DNA from: a virus
Virus record (IMG/VR): IMGVR_UViG_3300037245_000994
Location: 1-49,046 of that record
Strand: one strand, 5' to 3'
DNA: 49,046 bases
The notes under the pieces are model-generated. The model was not told where the DNA came from and ran no database searches. It worked only from the letters and a program-made list of their open reading frames with translations. Below are positions 7,033 through 15,059 of the stretch, in pieces (position 1 is the stretch's first letter; each line of letters opens with the position of its first letter). Position numbers and translations under genes: made by a program.

Positions 7033-9330
7033 TCAATCTCCTAAATACATTAACACAGATTCATGTTTAATCTTAATCCCACGATACCCACGTCCTTGTT
7101 CCCTATCCTGTCCCTCGTGATCTGCCATCTCAGGCCACGCCTCACCAAGTCTCCGGCGAAACAATCTGGCCCCGCAAGGATTTTTCACTCGCTCCTCTTC
7201 ACACAGTGCGAAGTACAGATCATACATCATTTTACGAGAAGTGAAATGATTCTTATTATTTGAGATGACACAATGATCCTCTAACATACTGCGAATCGGA
7301 CTCGCCTCCGCCAACACAGCGTTGATAATCCTGGTCGATTCTTCTGGGCGGGTGAACGCTTCAGTTTCCAGCACACGCTGCAAACCCACGACAGCCCACG
7401 ATGCAATGCCCGGCAACTCTTTGAGCAGATCCGATTCTAATCTCAGATCCGGGTGCTCAGCGAAGGACACGTTGAACTTCAATATGTTGATACGCCGCCG
7501 TAGTGACTGTGACTCATCAAGAAAACTGAGCAGCTTGTTACACACATGCGTAATCTTGCCGAATAATCTTTCATGCACGGCACCGGCATTTTTTCGATGA
7601 ATGTCCTGAGCGTCAAGACCTGTTAGCTTCTTAATGAACGCCAGATACTTCGCACGCATCGCAGGTTTAAGATCCTGTTCTTCATCCATCTGGATGACAT
7701 ACTTACCAAGCAACGGTTCCATTCCGAATGTGTAAGCACATGCCGTCTCCACCTGCGGACTCGCACATCGCTCTTCGCCAACCATGTGACGCAGCATCGT
7801 AGCGATAGTACTCTTGCCTGAGCCGGACACACCATACAAAAACATCATGGCGTGTAAGTAGTTTGTAGTAATGAGGTTATAGCCAAACCACTCTTGCAAC
7901 AGAGCGATGCAGTCTTCGTTGCCTGCAAAAATCTGATCGAGGATTGTTAGCCAGCGATCACACCGGGCCAGTTTGTTGTACGCATACGGAACAGAGGATC
8001 GGAAAAATATGTTCCGAGTTAGAGGTAACAGCTTTCCAGTAGTGACGTCGAGCATTCCGTTCTTGAAGATGATTGTCTCTCTGTTGTCGAAGCCCATGCC
8101 TGCTGCGTCACCTTCTAGATAGAACGGTTCAGACTGCCCCTTTTTACGCTGACGTCTCCGCCACCGCCGCAATGCTCCACATGTTTCTCGCACGAATCTG
8201 TTGTCCACGTTCACACGTTTGAACTCAGACTCCCCCATCACGTAGTATTCTTGCACGTAGTCTGTAAAGCAGGGAGCTATCTGCGAACCCACCTCATCAT
8301 CATCAGCCAGCGGATCATAACAATGCCCATTATAAACCCACCACAGATTATCGTAGTAGATTAGATTACACCGCTTGGGCGATTCATATCGTGCAGTCAC
8401 TAAGATCTTAGCCTTGTCTTCCCACGTGGCATCTTGGAACAGCCGCTTTTCTTTAGTCTCAGCAGTGACATCTTTCGCGTTGGCAGTACACTCTACTTTG
8501 AACGTTTCGATGTCAGGTGCCCAGGCACGGAAATCTTTATAGCCTGCGGGGGGCATAAGCAGCCGGACGTTAGAAGTAGAAGTCAGAAGTTGTCTTCCGC
8601 TGTGGTGCATACCACGCTCACCAGCCCCGCTGTCATGCTCACCCATTACTACAGTGTCTCGACCACGTAACAGTCGGGCTAGGAACGGGGCACCCCCCAT
8701 GTCGTTTGGCTTGCCGACACCAACGAGGCCCGTATCCATCGCAGCCAAAACATCAGACGGACCTTCCACCACGAGAGTCGGGTGATCCGAAGTAGGTAAG
8801 GGCGATAATATGGACTCGGTTTCAGCCGGGTCATCTCGCAACTGATGCCTGTAACCCGAACCTTCAATATATTCGATAGCACCTCGCTCAGTCCTCCCAC
8901 AGATGCAAGATGTTGGATCGTTGGGATCGTCACTTGAAACCATACACCACTGGCGTCCTTTGGCCCCGCACTTAGGGCAATCGACACCTGCGATCCGACA
9001 AGGAATGTATCCAGATTTTCGACATGTTCCCCCCCGCTTCTTAGTTTCTGCAACACATTCATACGTCAATCCTCTTTGTGAACCTGTAATACAGCCTTTG
9101 CCCCCGGCAACGAACCGGAGAGGTAGGCCGATGATCTGGCCCCGCTCATTTCGTTCTGCAAATACCCAGGCTTGTTTGAGGTAATCAAACCCCACCCCCA
9201 GCCTGTTGATAGAAGCCTCCGTTACTTCCAACTCCTCGGCAAGCCAGCGGACCAGAGATGGGAACATGTTGCCTTGGTATACTAAAAACAACTCAGTCAG
9301 TTCTTTTATAGTTTTCCTATCCTTCGCCAT
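7033..9330 (-). CDS. TOPRIM primase / SF3 (D5-like) helicase, 765 aa
   Basis: The order of parts is: N-terminal helical region; a Cys-rich zinc-binding stretch (Cys 103-144 including CPKC at 118-121); a TOPRIM core with VVEGPSD at 187-193 and MGEHDSG near 229-235; a linker; then a superfamily 3 helicase with Walker A GVSGSGKST (500-508), Walker B YVIQMDEEQD (544-553), motif C around HVCNK (595-599) and an Arg-rich RRR at 611-613. It would synthesise primers and unwind the fork for the family A polymerase encoded upstream. Length suits a fused phage primase-helicase. The fusion of TOPRIM to SF3 in one chain is seen directly. Confidence 0.92.
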   Translation of the reverse strand: MAKDRKTIKELTELFLVYQGNMFPSLVRWLAEELEVTEASINRLGVGFDYLKQAWVFAERNERGQIIGLPLRFVAGGKGCITGSQRGLTYECVAETKKRGGTCRKSGYIPCRIAGVDCPKCGAKGRQWCMVSSDDPNDPTSCICGRTERGAIEYIEGSGYRHQLRDDPAETESILSPLPTSDHPTLVVEGPSDVLAAMDTGLVGVGKPNDMGGAPFLARLLRGRDTVVMGEHDSGAGERGMHHSGRQLLTSTSNVRLLMPPAGYKDFRAWAPDIETFKVECTANAKDVTAETKEKRLFQDATWEDKAKILVTARYESPKRCNLIYYDNLWWVYNGHCYDPLADDDEVGSQIAPCFTDYVQEYYVMGESEFKRVNVDNRFVRETCGALRRWRRRQRKKGQSEPFYLEGDAAGMGFDNRETIIFKNGMLDVTTGKLLPLTRNIFFRSSVPYAYNKLARCDRWLTILDQIFAGNEDCIALLQEWFGYNLITTNYLHAMMFLYGVSGSGKSTIATMLRHMVGEERCASPQVETACAYTFGMEPLLGKYVIQMDEEQDLKPAMRAKYLAFIKKLTGLDAQDIHRKNAGAVHERLFGKITHVCNKLLSFLDESQSLRRRINILKFNVSFAEHPDLRLESDLLKELPGIASWAVVGLQRVLETEAFTRPEESTRIINAVLAEASPIRSMLEDHCVISNNKNHFTSRKMMYDLYFALCEEERVKNPCGARLFRRRLGEAWPEMADHEGQDREQGRGYRGIKIKHESVLMYLGD

Positions 9331-9336
9331 CTGACC

Positions 9337-9834
9337 CTACTTTCCGATGTGGTTTAAGCTCGCAAACGCCCCATAATATTTTATTGCGGCATCATCATAT
9401 ACTTGCGCTGCTTTAGCCTCGTCCAGGAAACATCCAAGATGTTTCTTTTTACCCTCTATTCGTATCCCAACCCTCCATATCTTATTTTGTTTATGCCAAC
9501 TCACACCTTTATATTTACTACTAAACCCCGGCATTGGATTTTGATTTCTGCAATTCTCTTGACTGGTGCAAACCCGAAGATTTTTCCGGCGATTATCTAA
9601 AGTGTTGTGGTTCCAATGATCGCCTTGTTGCTTGTCACCGTGCTGTAACCCGAGAATTGCCCTGTGCATTCTAATCGAACGAGGCGTGCCATCTGCCTTC
9701 AGGGAATTCCTGACAGCATAAAACTTTCCCGCACGGTCTTTGAGGGCTTGCCATTTGAACTCACTCAACCACCCATAATCAGAATCATCAACTAGAACAA
9801 ACTGTCCCCGCGTTATTTTAATTTCCTTTGCCAT
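9337..9834 (-). CDS. HNH homing endonuclease with AP2 DNA-binding domain, 165 aa
   Basis: An HNH core is visible (MHRAILGL near 56-63, GDHWNHNTLDNRR near 71-83). It is followed by an AP2-type DNA-binding domain (YKGVSWHKQNKIWRVGI onwards, about 108-160). Free-standing genes of this kind cut DNA next to their insertion site and spread between phages. The ribosome site is weak, unlike its neighbours, and it sits between a conserved phage gene and the primase, as expected for a mobile insertion. Confidence 0.92.
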   Translation of the reverse strand: MAKEIKITRGQFVLVDDSDYGWLSEFKWQALKDRAGKFYAVRNSLKADGTPRSIRMHRAILGLQHGDKQQGDHWNHNTLDNRRKNLRVCTSQENCRNQNPMPGFSSKYKGVSWHKQNKIWRVGIRIEGKKKHLGCFLDEAKAAQVYDDAAIKYYGAFASLNHIGK

Positions 9835-9847
9835 TTGGTTCTGCTTT

Positions 9848-10273
9848 CTACGCCTGTTGATCTTTTACGCCAAATTTATCCCGATGTCTATCAAGAAACT
9901 CTTTTTCAGTTTCTGGGCAGAAATGGAACAACTCAACAGCCACTTCAGTGTGTAAATATAGAGCGTATTTCCGCACACTCTGATCGGGGTGATGGTACGC
10001 TACGACTGCGAATGAATCTGCCAAATGGTGTACGTAATGGACAGGTAAGTATTCGGCTTCATCCAAAGCCTCATCAATCAGGCGATAAGTTATTTCAATA
10101 TTTTTCATATAACTTTGTTTGCCCGGATCTGCATCAACTTGGCAGTTGCCTCTCAACCACCGGACACATTTTTTTATTGCCACAGTTGAAGCGTCCGGCG
10201 CTCGAAACCCTGACAATAATATGGATTGCATTTTACAACCTACAGTGCTCACCCATTCTTGCAATACAATCAT
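9848..10273 (-). CDS. Conserved phage hypothetical protein, 141 aa
   Basis: GGAGGT lies six bases before the ATG. The sequence has the look of a compact helical domain with motifs SGFRAPDAST and YVHHLADSFAVVAYHHP, the latter with several His residues that could bind metal. I recall similar proteins in other phage early regions but no function. It is upstream of the HNH gene and downstream of the putative ssDNA-binding protein. Confidence 0.7.
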   Translation of the reverse strand: MIVLQEWVSTVGCKMQSILLSGFRAPDASTVAIKKCVRWLRGNCQVDADPGKQSYMKNIEITYRLIDEALDEAEYLPVHYVHHLADSFAVVAYHHPDQSVRKYALYLHTEVAVELFHFCPETEKEFLDRHRDKFGVKDQQA

Positions 10274-10304
10274 ACTACTACCTCCATTTAATTTTGTGGT
10301 TTAC

Positions 10305-10366
10305 GGCGGGGCGGATTTATCGGTGTTCAACTGTACATCGGATTTCTTCACAGCTACCGCCCCACC
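10305..10366. other. Ten-base inverted repeat in the 124-base gap
   Basis: GGCGGGGCGG (10305-10314) can pair with CCGCCCCACC (10357-10366), including one G-U pair in the minus-strand RNA, around a 42-base loop. It lies between the stop of the putative ssDNA-binding gene and the next start. It could be an mRNA structure or processing site; there is no T-tract, so a terminator is not supported. Confidence 0.4.
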
Positions 10367-10397
10367 TTATCACCACAATCAAAAGAGTACACGTCCG

Positions 10398-11318
10398 CTA
10401 TGCCTTCGCCAAACACGCCCGAGCTACCAACGCCCAGCCGTGGTCAGTTTTATCAACGCCTACGTCAAACCCCATCTCCTCAACCACCTCGGCCCAGATT
10501 CCATTACACTCGGCCTCATCTACATGCTCAGCCACCAGAGCATACGCATCGTTCTTGGTGATGTTGTCGGCCACGGGGATCGCCGTCTCTGTGGTTTCCT
10601 GTTCTGCTACAGCTTTAGGAGCAGCAGTCGGAGGCGGAGTCTGTACCTTCGGGATCACGGGCTTCTTGGGTGGTGTCGTTGCAGTCGCAGTCTCGCTGGG
10701 TAACTGTGACTTCTCTTCCGCAGCAGCAGCACGAATTTTCTTCTCATCTACTTTAGCCTTAGCAGCAGCCTTGGCCGCACCAGCGTCAGGCTTGGGTGTC
10801 TTAGGCTTGACAGTTTTCTTAGGCGGAACACTCTTGGGCTTTGCACCGCCGAAGTGGGCTATGAGTGAGGCGGAGTGCAGGGCATCTATCTTTGCCACCC
10901 GCTCAGGAGCCAGAGCTTTGATCCCGCCAATGTTCTTGGGATCTACATCTGCGTTGTGTAGACTTTCGATCTTTAATGAAGTCTTGCCCTTCCACTCGGA
11001 TTCTTCGACCACAATTACAACAGGTGTCTCACAGTAGTCTGCTGTACGCAGTTCTTCAATAGAGCCGCCCCACCCAAAGGCATCGTGGACCTGATCGGCA
11101 CCCATCAGGATATTATTATCTTGGCCTGTGAGACAGAAGTAACCCCGCGACTCAAGCCCCTCTGCTGAGACATCCTTGTACTCGGATGTCTCAAAATCAT
11201 ACTCACCAACTATCTGAAACTGTACCACAAACTGCGGGTAACAATTTGGTGCCCCTGTTTCGCCAACTTCGTGACTTGTGGGCCATGCTTGAAATGTTCC
11301 TGGTCTGTCAATTCTCAT
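10398..11318 (-). CDS. Putative ssDNA-binding protein with long Ala/Lys/Pro linker, 306 aa
   Basis: ATG 11318 has GGAG seven bases upstream and overlaps the previous stop by 11 bases. Residues 1-150 form a beta-rich domain that could be OB-fold-like (aromatic, with EWKGKTSLKIESL near the end). Residues about 165-245 are a low-complexity Lys/Ala/Pro/Thr linker, and the last 55 residues form a small acidic helical domain. Position between the recombination ATPase and the primase suits a phage SSB, but no diagnostic motif was seen. Other readings: replisome scaffold. Confidence 0.6.
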   Translation of the reverse strand: MRIDRPGTFQAWPTSHEVGETGAPNCYPQFVVQFQIVGEYDFETSEYKDVSAEGLESRGYFCLTGQDNNILMGADQVHDAFGWGGSIEELRTADYCETPVVIVVEESEWKGKTSLKIESLHNADVDPKNIGGIKALAPERVAKIDALHSASLIAHFGGAKPKSVPPKKTVKPKTPKPDAGAAKAAAKAKVDEKKIRAAAAEEKSQLPSETATATTPPKKPVIPKVQTPPPTAAPKAVAEQETTETAIPVADNITKNDAYALVAEHVDEAECNGIWAEVVEEMGFDVGVDKTDHGWALVARACLAKA

Positions 11319-11631
11319 CGTTCTTCTCCACTTTATTTTCATTGTCAGTAATCCGCGTGTCACCACACGTTGGACATTTCGCTACGTTTAATGCTATTGT
11401 GCTTTGCTCTGGCTCATCGAACTTCGCACCACACTTGTCGCAGGTGTATCTGCACGGGTGCAACCCCCGCTTCTTTCGCTCCTCAATAATTAGTTCCAAC
11501 ATTTTTTCTTTGGCTACCTGATTGCAGATAGCACGCTTCACCAAATCTCCATGACAGTATTTTACTTTCAGCCCGCTTGTGCAAGGGCACGGTTCGTTTC
11601 TTCTGGGTAGGCCGGTTGAACTGATTGACAT
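11308..11631 (-). CDS. SEC-C motif and zinc-ribbon protein, 107 aa
   Basis: The N-terminus contains NEPCPCTSGLKVKYCHGD (residues about 11-29), a SEC-C zinc motif of the kind found at the SecA C-terminus and in many small metal-binding proteins. A second pair of zinc ligands follows (CDKCGAKF and CPTCGDT, about residues 64-90), giving a zinc ribbon. It is expected to bind zinc and probably protein or nucleic acid. It overlaps the following gene by 11 bases. SEC-C in a phage replication operon is unusual. Confidence 0.75.
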   Translation of the reverse strand: MSISSTGLPRRNEPCPCTSGLKVKYCHGDLVKRAICNQVAKEKMLELIIEERKKRGLHPCRYTCDKCGAKFDEPEQSTIALNVAKCPTCGDTRITDNENKVEKNDEN

Positions 11632-11640
11632 GTGCTCCCC

Positions 11641-11841
11641 TTATACCGGGATATTTAATATATCCGCAGCCGACGTTTCTTCAGCAGTTAATTCCCGACT
11701 GATTTCAAGTTCACAATTGTTGCAAACAAAACACCCCCACACATGTTGCACATCTCTCAGTTCCCGACAATCAGTCGCCCGCACAAGGCGGAACTTGTGT
11801 CTTTCAGCAGCCCCGCATTCTACCTGTTTCCTCAACCCCAT
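11641..11841 (-). CDS. Small Cys-containing protein, 66 aa
   Basis: ATG 11841 is preferred to GTG 11844, because AGGGGG lies six bases before it and the upstream stop overlaps it as TGATG. Cys residues near 9, 25, 37, 40 and 43 (CFVCNNC) suggest a metal-binding knuckle. No family recognised. It is translationally coupled to the upstream ATPase. Confidence 0.65.
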   Translation of the reverse strand: MGLRKQVECGAAERHKFRLVRATDCRELRDVQHVWGCFVCNNCELEISRELTAEETSAADILNIPV

Positions 11842-12779
11842 CACTCACCCCCTGTCGGATCTTTTAACAAACGCCAAAGGCTATCATCGGTCTTATCTTT
11901 GAACTCCACACTTATCCAATCAGCGGGCAGATCGGGCAATCTTACCTTAGCTATACGACTGGCTGTAGGCCGTAGGAAAATAGCTCGCTCATTAGTAGAA
12001 TTTGCTTTACTTTTCTCCACGATCACATTGGAATAGGCGATCTGAAAAATATGGTCAACCCACGACACAACATAGTTCAAGATCGAGAATGCTTTATCGT
12101 GGTGCAGATCAGGCCCAACCTTCAAGTAGTCCTCGCCCTCGGCATTACTGATCTTGTGACCTGTCTCTTGGCACAGGAAGACGATGTTCCTGCCTGCGCG
12201 TATATGCCGGTCACAATCGTTGATGAGGAGTTCCATAGCCTCGTACCAGTGTCGGTATCCCTTGTGCCAACCATAATCTTCCAGATGGTCAGCAAATCCA
12301 CCCTTATCTTTCTTGATCGTGGATAAAATAAATGGCACAGCCCAGCGTTCAATCTCAGTCAGTGTGTCAAACACAATGTCAGTGCATCCATAATCATCAA
12401 GAACATGCCCTTGTAATAGGTCACGCACATCTCGGAAATCTTCTAACTGCGGGGGATGTATCAGATCCTCGCCAGTAACGGGGTGCTTAATTTTACGACC
12501 GCCATCATCGGCCCCAATGAACACAGGCTTCTCCAACAGAGCAGCAAGCGTGGTCTTACCCATACCCGAGGCACCATAGATAATAATCTTCTCACCCTCC
12601 CCATCCGCACTCCACGGTTCAAGAGTAAACTGCTTCGCCACCCTCGTCGGCACAGTCGCTGCATCTTTACCATGAACCTTTGGTCCAGTCTTTGGCCTCT
12701 TGGGGGGCTTGGGCGGGGGTATGTTTTTCTTTGGACTTGGTTTTATTTCTGGTGCTGGATTTATTTTTGGCATGGCCAT
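11841..12779 (-). CDS. Sak4-like RecA-fold ATPase (AAA_24 type), 312 aa
   Basis: ATG 12779 is preceded by GGAGG and overlaps the upstream TAA. A Pro/Lys-rich tail (residues 5-40) comes first. The P-loop IYGASGMGKTT lies near 67-77 and a hydrophobic beta strand with Asp (TDIVFDTLTE) near 128-137 gives Walker B. The overall pattern matches phage Sak4-type single-strand annealing ATPases that act with SSB and a RecB-like exonuclease, and such genes flank it here. Assignment is by motif and context. Confidence 0.82.
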   Translation of the reverse strand: MAMPKINPAPEIKPSPKKNIPPPKPPKRPKTGPKVHGKDAATVPTRVAKQFTLEPWSADGEGEKIIIYGASGMGKTTLAALLEKPVFIGADDGGRKIKHPVTGEDLIHPPQLEDFRDVRDLLQGHVLDDYGCTDIVFDTLTEIERWAVPFILSTIKKDKGGFADHLEDYGWHKGYRHWYEAMELLINDCDRHIRAGRNIVFLCQETGHKISNAEGEDYLKVGPDLHHDKAFSILNYVVSWVDHIFQIAYSNVIVEKSKANSTNERAIFLRPTASRIAKVRLPDLPADWISVEFKDKTDDSLWRLLKDPTGGE

Positions 12780-12943
12780 TATTCTTCCTCCAGTTCTTTT
12801 TCTATTATGTCCCTCATATATCCACAGGGATGCTGTGTCAATAACCATTCCCCAAAGGCTTGCCATGTTTGTCGCATGATCTCGGCGTCAACGCTTGTGG
12901 CTCGTACTCGGGTGCTTGCCAAATGTTTCTCAAACGCCTTCAT
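12779..12943 (-). CDS. Small helical protein, 54 aa
   Basis: ATG 12943 has GAGGG at good spacing and lies inside the end of the nuclease gene, with a 14-base overlap. The stop overlaps the ATPase start (TAATG). The protein is mostly helical with one Cys and an acidic end (EKELEEE). It is wedged between the nuclease and the Sak4-like ATPase and could bridge them; no family recognised. Confidence 0.6.
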   Translation of the reverse strand: MKAFEKHLASTRVRATSVDAEIMRQTWQAFGEWLLTQHPCGYMRDIIEKELEEE

Positions 12944-14216
12944 CTTCACCCTCTTTCTTTTTCGTATGCGTAGCAACATAACCTTCAGGCGGACAACTCG
13001 GATCGAGTGGATGATCCCGGAAGTGGTGACACGCCTCGTAGTAGTCGCACTTGAACGGGGTCTTGCAATTCCCCTCGTGTCTCATCCAGCACTTAGTCTT
13101 CTCGCTGAACCGGAGGATGTCAACCATCTTCACGCAGTCATCAGCAAAGGATTCAAGCTCTAATTCACTCCGCACCACCTCACGTCTGTCGAAGTGGCGG
13201 TCAGGATCTTCAGTGATGTCTTGGAGTAAGCGGGCACCATACATTTCAGGAGTCTCACGGAGTTGGAAGGTGCCTTCTTTTTTACCATCTTTGATTTCAG
13301 GACATACGCTATTTACTAAATAACGAGTAAGGTCATCGTTGGGTCCAGCGTTGTGCGCAGTTTCCAATTCAAAACACTGCCCCATGTATTCGTGGCTGAT
13401 AGTCTCATTGGTTTCAGCATCCAGCACCCCATCAACGAACGCCTTACTCTCCCCCTGCGTCAAGAACTTCGGGGCTATGCCCGGCTTACACCACACATCG
13501 TAATACGCCCCATGAATGAGGGGGTCGGTAGCCTTGATCCCATACGACTCCAACGCCCCACCCAGTTGCAGCATCCGAGCAGCGTGAAGGTATGTCGTAA
13601 CCTGCTTGCTCAACGCCAACCTCTCCCAGAACACACCATCTGAACCCACGCTACTGCTGGTGCTCTTACGCTCACCGATGTAAATCAGGCCCGTCTCCTT
13701 GTGTCGCCATAGTTCATCAATGATACCGTCTAATCTGCACATAGGCAGTTTACGCCCAGTAGCAGGGTTGATGACGGGCAAGCTGAAGGGTATCTCTGTA
13801 GCGATGACTTCAAACTCATTGGCCGGATACTTCCACTGATGCCCGACGAAGGCATACAGCAGCATATACTTCTCGGTGTTCCACTTTTCTTCGTCCCACC
13901 CCTCGGGCATGTCGGCGTAGAAGAAGTCCAAGTATTGCACCACAGACTCCATCAACTCCTCGGGCAACTGACCAGTGCCACTGCATAGATAACACACAGG
14001 ATCAATACTACCCCGATCAATACACCGCCAACACTTACCCTTCGGCTTGGAGGCTATAATCTCGTGACACTTGTGCCAGGCTGTGCCCATGCGGAATACC
14101 TTCTTATCTTTGTCAGGTCGCCAGCCGATGAGGTAGCGGAGCATCCAGTTCCAGGGACACTTTTTGTAGGACTGTTCTGAGGATACACTTAGCACAACAG
14201 TTCTTTTCTTAGGCAT
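12930..14216 (-). CDS. RecB/Cas4-like PD-(D/E)XK nuclease, 428 aa
   Basis: ATG 14216 (GGAGG nine bases upstream) is chosen over a longer frame. The N-terminus has the typical Tyr/Cys helix (SEQSYKKCPWNWMLRY). It is followed by GTAWHKCHEI, an insertion with two Cys pairs (CWRC and CYLC), the core LDGIIDE and then IGERKSTS as the E-x-K element. A C-terminal Cys cluster (C..C..C..C ending CDYYEACHHF) resembles the Fe-S staple of AddB and Cas4. It should resect DNA ends for annealing by the neighbouring ATPase. The extra zinc-knuckle insertion is notable. Confidence 0.85.
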   Translation of the reverse strand: MPKKRTVVLSVSSEQSYKKCPWNWMLRYLIGWRPDKDKKVFRMGTAWHKCHEIIASKPKGKCWRCIDRGSIDPVCYLCSGTGQLPEELMESVVQYLDFFYADMPEGWDEEKWNTEKYMLLYAFVGHQWKYPANEFEVIATEIPFSLPVINPATGRKLPMCRLDGIIDELWRHKETGLIYIGERKSTSSSVGSDGVFWERLALSKQVTTYLHAARMLQLGGALESYGIKATDPLIHGAYYDVWCKPGIAPKFLTQGESKAFVDGVLDAETNETISHEYMGQCFELETAHNAGPNDDLTRYLVNSVCPEIKDGKKEGTFQLRETPEMYGARLLQDITEDPDRHFDRREVVRSELELESFADDCVKMVDILRFSEKTKCWMRHEGNCKTPFKCDYYEACHHFRDHPLDPSCPPEGYVATHTKKKEGEDEGV

Positions 14217-14388
14217 GGGCCAGAGCCTCCAATTTCTTTGCCTTCCACTCAGCGAAGTAATCAATACGTTTTACCAATTGTTTGTTATACGCCTTTGCGT
14301 ACTTCAAGTCCAGCCGCAATTGCTTGTTCTCAGCCCGTTGTTCCTGGTTGGATACCTTCAGAGTTTTGTTTACTATTTTCAGGTTCAT
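14209..14388 (-). CDS. Short coiled-coil protein, 59 aa
   Basis: ATG 14388 follows GAGGTGGAG. The sequence is Lys, Leu, Asn and Gln rich with heptad-like repeats throughout, so a coiled coil is likely. It overlaps the nuclease start by eight bases. No function assigned. Confidence 0.6.
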   Translation of the reverse strand: MNLKIVNKTLKVSNQEQRAENKQLRLDLKYAKAYNKQLVKRIDYFAEWKAKKLEALAHA

Positions 14389-14398
14389 GTTCTCCACC

Positions 14399-14650
14399 TC
14401 ATAACCAATACCAATAGTCATCCACTTGTTTACGCTTCAACCTCAACTGTGCATGAGAGATAGGCAACAGCCTGCCGAGCGTGTCACCCCTAGCCCGCAC
14501 ATCGAGATGTCCCGCAGGTACTTTAGACCCAGGCACGTCACGGATGAAGCCGGTCAATTGTCTGCCATCCTCATGCCATGACACCAGATCGCCACGCTCA
14601 AACTTCATTACTATGCTGGGCGGGCCGGATTGTTTCTTTTTCTTAGGCAT
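14399..14650 (-). CDS. Small basic protein, SH3-like candidate, 83 aa
   Basis: The start overlaps the upstream endonuclease stop by eight bases, with AAGGG upstream. After a Lys-rich start the sequence reads FERGDLVSWHEDGRQLTGFIRDVPG, a pattern typical of small SH3-like barrels (hypervariable in nucleic-acid binding proteins). It ends in an aromatic tail. The fold is a guess from the pattern. Confidence 0.65.
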   Translation of the reverse strand: MPKKKKQSGPPSIVMKFERGDLVSWHEDGRQLTGFIRDVPGSKVPAGHLDVRARGDTLGRLLPISHAQLRLKRKQVDDYWYWL

Positions 14651-15059
14651 TTAGATACCCTTCTAATGCTCTAACAATTATGGGGTTTTTGAAATGGGCT
14701 GGGTTATTGATGTGCCGCTCTACTATTTTGTTGCAATAATTACACAGTAACCCCCGGACTTCAGTTGTTTTGTGGTCATGGTCAACATCTAATTTTCTTT
14801 TAAGCACAGACTGATGGGTGTCACACACGGCACACTTGCCCTTTTGGGCTATAAACAATTGGTTATACACTTCAACTGTAATTCCGTAACGATGTGTCAA
14901 CATCCTATTGAAGCCCAGGCTTTTAGCATGTTGCGTTTTTTCATACTTTCGCTTGCAATGTTTACACGGATTAGCAAGACCATCTTTTCTACGGACATCT
15001 TTGTAAAAAGCCCTAACAACAAGAGTCTGTTTGCACTTTGAGCAAATCTTTGTTAGCAT
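14643..15059 (-). CDS. Recombination endonuclease VII-like HNH nuclease, 138 aa
   Basis: ATG 15059 has AAGGAG six bases upstream. A CSKCKQ/CKHCKRKY zinc knuckle pair (about residues 7-38) comes first. Then YGITVEVYNQLF, GKCAVCD, LDVDHDHKT and RGLLCNYCNKIV follow, which together are the hallmark of the endonuclease VII (His-Me finger) family. T4 endonuclease VII resolves branched DNA; free-standing homologues also act as homing nucleases. Its start overlaps the polymerase stop by seven bases, which suits either a resolvase or a mobile insertion beside the polymerase. Confidence 0.9.
   Translation of the reverse strand: MLTKICSKCKQTLVVRAFYKDVRRKDGLANPCKHCKRKYEKTQHAKSLGFNRMLTHRYGITVEVYNQLFIAQKGKCAVCDTHQSVLKRKLDVDHDHKTTEVRGLLCNYCNKIVERHINNPAHFKNPIIVRALEGYLNA

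Noticed and set aside
9835-11037. Plus-strand frame of 400 residues
   Set aside because: It runs antisense over the conserved 9848-10273 gene and the ssDNA-binding candidate. The product is low complexity and has no ribosome site.
12456-13163. Plus-strand frame of 235 residues
   Set aside because: Antisense to the Sak4-like ATPase and the RecB-like nuclease, both with clear motifs.
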